A stretch of 8,520 nucleotides of DNA, taken from positions 1-8,520 of the forward strand of contig CALKXX010000088.1 in the NCBI GenBank assembly GCA_938003725.1, given 5' to 3'. The notes under the pieces were generated by a model. That model had not been told where the DNA came from. It did not search any database and saw nothing but the letters and a program-made list of their open reading frames with translations. The position numbers and the translations under genes are program-made. Shown in pieces: positions 6,800 to 8,520 of the stretch; within the stretch, counting starts at the first letter, position 1, and each line of letters begins with the position of its first letter. The stretch comes from an uncultured Sphingomonadaceae bacterium (GTDB taxonomy: Bacteria > Pseudomonadota > Alphaproteobacteria > Sphingomonadales > Sphingomonadaceae).

Positions 6800-7665
6800 A
6801 GGTGTTCATTCCAAAGAGTATCAATGGTTTCAATGACTTGCTTGCCAGAGTCGAAATCGATTGCGCGTGTTGGAACGGTGTCGACAAAGCCCGTCAAAGC
6901 TTCGAAACTAGCCTGCCCCAAGGCCACATAGTTGGTGGAGGCCTGAGTCAACCGCACAAAGACTTCGCTTTTCCCCATCTCTCGAACTGCCGGTTCATAA
7001 CCGAAGCGTGGAAAGAGCAGCAAAGCCGGTTTTGCGGGCTCCTCCATCGCATGCAGCGCCTTTATTGGCGGGATCAGGTGCCGGATATCACCCTTGGGCG
7101 TCGCCTTCATCATCGGGCCAAACCGATCGGCAGGCGCGATATCCTCCATTGCTGCGATTGCTTGATTTTTCAGGCTTATCAAGCGCGGAAAAGGATAGAT
7201 ATTTCCGGTAATCGGACAAAGCAGAGCAAATTCATCCCCCATGAACCGCCATCCCTGTTCGCCAAGCATGGCGGATAAGGTGGACTTGCCGGAACCCGAC
7301 AGTCCGGTCATCAGCAACGCTTTGCCGTCTTTCTCCACCGAACTCGCATGCAACAACAAATGCCGCCGCCACCCCAACGCCATTTGCAGGTTCATCCCCA
7401 TTTCAGCGGCCAATAATCCTTGAGCGAGTGGAAGAGGAGCAGCGTCGGGTAACCAATAATCGCCAGAAATATGCACGGAAGGCCGAATATAGCGCCGCCA
7501 AGGCTTCTCTGGCTCCAAGCGCACCGTAAAATCAACATATTGATCCGGCAACGCAGGATAATCACGATATAGTGATTCCAGTTCTTCCAATGGGCGGTGC
7601 CATGTGGACGCCAATCGAAATCGTGCCGGGCCGATTTTTAGAAAAAGTTCATGTAGCTGTCCCAT
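6796..7665 (-). CDS. HprK-related kinase (HPr-rel-A system)
   Basis: A P-loop kinase related to the HPr kinase/phosphorylase C-terminal domain, probably phosphorylating Ser or Thr on a peptide or protein. The Walker A motif GLSGSGKST is at about 121-129, followed by a GDE segment (GWRFMGDEFALL) near 143-145. The strand HLLLHASSVEKDGKALLM leads into the P-loop as in HprK. With no HPr/PTS genes in view, a role in sugar regulation is unlikely. I choose ATG 7665, giving 289 aa that begin MGQLHELFLKIGPARFR, because it starts four bases after the PqqD-like stop. The frame also extends to a TTG at 7710, which would overlap that gene by 41 bases and add 15 residues of poor family resemblance. No strong Shine-Dalgarno is present, so coupling to the upstream stop is likely. 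The stop overlaps the nucleotidyltransferase start. Confidence 0.85.
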   Translation of the reverse strand: MGQLHELFLKIGPARFRLASTWHRPLEELESLYRDYPALPDQYVDFTVRLEPEKPWRRYIRPSVHISGDYWLPDAAPLPLAQGLLAAEMGMNLQMALGWRRHLLLHASSVEKDGKALLMTGLSGSGKSTLSAMLGEQGWRFMGDEFALLCPITGNIYPFPRLISLKNQAIAAMEDIAPADRFGPMMKATPKGDIRHLIPPIKALHAMEEPAKPALLLFPRFGYEPAVREMGKSEVFVRLTQASTNYVALGQASFEALTGFVDTVPTRAIDFDSGKQVIETIDTLWNEHL

Positions 7666-7669
7666 CAAC

Positions 7670-7948
7670 TCAAACTCGTTCAACCAAACCAAGTTGCTGC
7701 AATTCGTCAAGGCGCGCCAGCACGATCTCGGTCACATCCGCATCCGTTTCCAGATCAAAATCTTCCGACAACCTAACCGCAATTTCATTGGCCGACATCG
7801 CGTCATCACTCATGACGCCGAGGATAGCAGGGACCGGATCGGCGATCATATGCGTTACCCCCGATGCCATTTGATACAGCACAGTCATGCTGTCCAGCTT
7901 GTGGCTGATCAGTTGGTCGGATTTCAGGGCGCGATAACGCTGGCTCAT
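7670..7948 (-). CDS. PqqD-like peptide-binding protein (HPr-rel-A system)
   Basis: A 92-aa protein of the PqqD superfamily, small winged-helix domains that bind leader peptides (RiPP recognition element) and present them to modifying enzymes. The pattern is typical. A beta-strand start (RYRALKSDQLISHKLDS) leads into TVLYQMASGVTHMIADPVPAILGVM, which holds the D/G-T-H/I 'L..TG..H.L...' equivalent. An acidic helix (SEDFDLETDADVTEIVLARL) and a C-terminal LDELQQLGLVERV follow. Order and spacing relative to the kinase and nucleotidyltransferase fit the HPr-rel-A arrangement. The ATG at 7948 has AGAAGAAG just upstream. It follows the Tat-signal gene by 78 bases. It is not the PQQ biosynthesis protein, since no pqqA/B/C/E is near. 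Confidence 0.82.
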   Translation of the reverse strand: MSQRYRALKSDQLISHKLDSMTVLYQMASGVTHMIADPVPAILGVMSDDAMSANEIAVRLSEDFDLETDADVTEIVLARLDELQQLGLVERV

Positions 7949-8026
7949 ACGCTTCTTCTACCGGATCAATGAAGGAACCAGCCGCGTAGCACAAATTTCT
8001 TAATTTTAGTTGGAGTTGTCAGTCGT

Positions 8027-8443
8027 TTATCGCGGCATTTGTAGCGAAGCGTAACAGGTAAACCCACTTTGACCGGATTGCAGACGACGGATATAGTTCA
8101 CATAAGCCCGTGATTGATCATAAGAAGTGCCCGGCAAAGACCGTCCACGCATCGCGCGCTTCACCTCTTCACCGGTAAAATTGCGGCCTGCGGGCGGAAA
8201 AGCGCCGGGTGTATCGGCAGACACAATTTTGCCGTCTGGCGCAATATAACCACCGGCAGCGTGATTCCCTGGAACAGGAATCTCACAGTTCAACACAGAA
8301 CCCGCGGTTTGAGCCAGTGCTGGCTTGATACTAACCACGGCAGATGCGGTTACAGCACCCATCATAAGGGCACGCCGCCGCGAGACGATCCCGGCATCGT
8401 TAATCTCTTCACCAACCTGATTTGAACTATTTTTGTCTGTCAT
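8027..8443 (-). CDS. Small Tat-exported protein of unknown function
   Basis: A 138-aa protein with a clear twin-arginine signal. The SRRRALM core (21-27) is followed by the hydrophobic stretch MMGAVTASAVVSI and PALA|QT, predicting cleavage after Ala44 and a mature chain of about 94 residues. The n-region ahead of the arginines is long (21 residues) and acidic. The mature part has two cysteines, Cys53 (LNCEIP) and Cys130 (FTCYAS), which could form one disulfide in the periplasm. In between are GGYIAPDGKIVS, a FTGEEVKRAMRGRSLPG helix and a Tyr/Arg-rich YDQSRAYVNYIRRLQSG. I do not recognise an enzymatic domain. The ATG at 8443 is preceded by GGGA with 5-base spacing. It lies 78 bases upstream of the PqqD-like gene on the same strand, so it may be part of that operon and possibly its substrate. 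Confidence 0.82.
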   Translation of the reverse strand: MTDKNSSNQVGEEINDAGIVSRRRALMMGAVTASAVVSIKPALAQTAGSVLNCEIPVPGNHAAGGYIAPDGKIVSADTPGAFPPAGRNFTGEEVKRAMRGRSLPGTSYDQSRAYVNYIRRLQSGQSGFTCYASLQMPR

Positions 8444-8520
8444 GACATTCCCGATTTCAATCCAGCTATCTCATAAAAGCAAATTTCGTTAAAGGCGAGT
8501 AAACACTGTCGCCGCTCATG

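Noticed and set aside
7670..7948. PQQ cofactor biosynthesis as the role of the PqqD-like gene
   Set aside because: No pqqA, B, C or E neighbours are present. The kinase and nucleotidyltransferase partners point to the HPr-rel-A type instead.
8440..8520. Open minus-strand frame entering from the window edge and ending at TGA 8442-8440, overlapping the Tat gene start as ATGA
   Set aside because: Only about 26 codons are visible, with no recognisable motif. It could be the end of an upstream gene or simply the AT-rich leader of the Tat gene; the next 300 bases upstream would decide.

Overview
The window is chromosomal DNA of moderate-to-high GC content. Every supported gene lies on the minus strand, so transcription runs from high to low coordinates. 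The protein set suggests an alphaproteobacterium, most likely Sphingomonadales (Sphingopyxis/Sphingorhabdus-like). It includes GlmS and GlmU of alphaproteobacterial type, an HPr-rel-A type PqqD/HprK-like/nucleotidyltransferase trio, a Tat-exported small protein and a 'cattgcgagcgaagcgaagc' dispersed palindrome. The genus call is an inference from these features, not a computed placement.

Layout in the direction of transcription. (1) 8443-5756: a Tat-signal small secreted protein, then three tightly packed or overlapping genes. These encode a PqqD-like peptide-binding protein, an HprK-related kinase with a Walker A motif, and a NTP_transf_5-like nucleotidyltransferase. (2) 5682-4324: glmU, the bifunctional UDP-GlcNAc enzyme. 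(3) 4239-3412: a TIGR00266/AIM24-family protein. (4) 3309-1809: an accessory block with two toxin-antitoxin-like pairs in tandem. The first is a 55-aa protein whose stop overlaps the start of a Fic AMP-transferase. The second is a ribbon-helix-helix antitoxin with a VapC-type PIN toxin. The promoter of the second pair overlaps the end of fic and contains a perfect 9-bp inverted repeat. (5) 1795-1713: an 83-bp imperfect palindromic repeat. (6) 1673-1: glmS, cut by the window edge.

GlmS and GlmU catalyse the first step and the last two steps of UDP-GlcNAc synthesis for peptidoglycan and LPS. Their genes are often neighbours in alphaproteobacteria, so the AIM24/Fic/TA block looks like material inserted between them. 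The HPr-rel-A trio resembles the tailoring set (PqqD-like leader binder, HprK-like kinase, nucleotidyltransferase) of some lasso-peptide clusters, but no macrocyclase or leader protease is visible. Its substrate is unknown, and the adjacent Tat protein is a candidate. No gene-free stretch exceeds about 140 bases. No RNA genes, CRISPR arrays or insertion sequences were seen.
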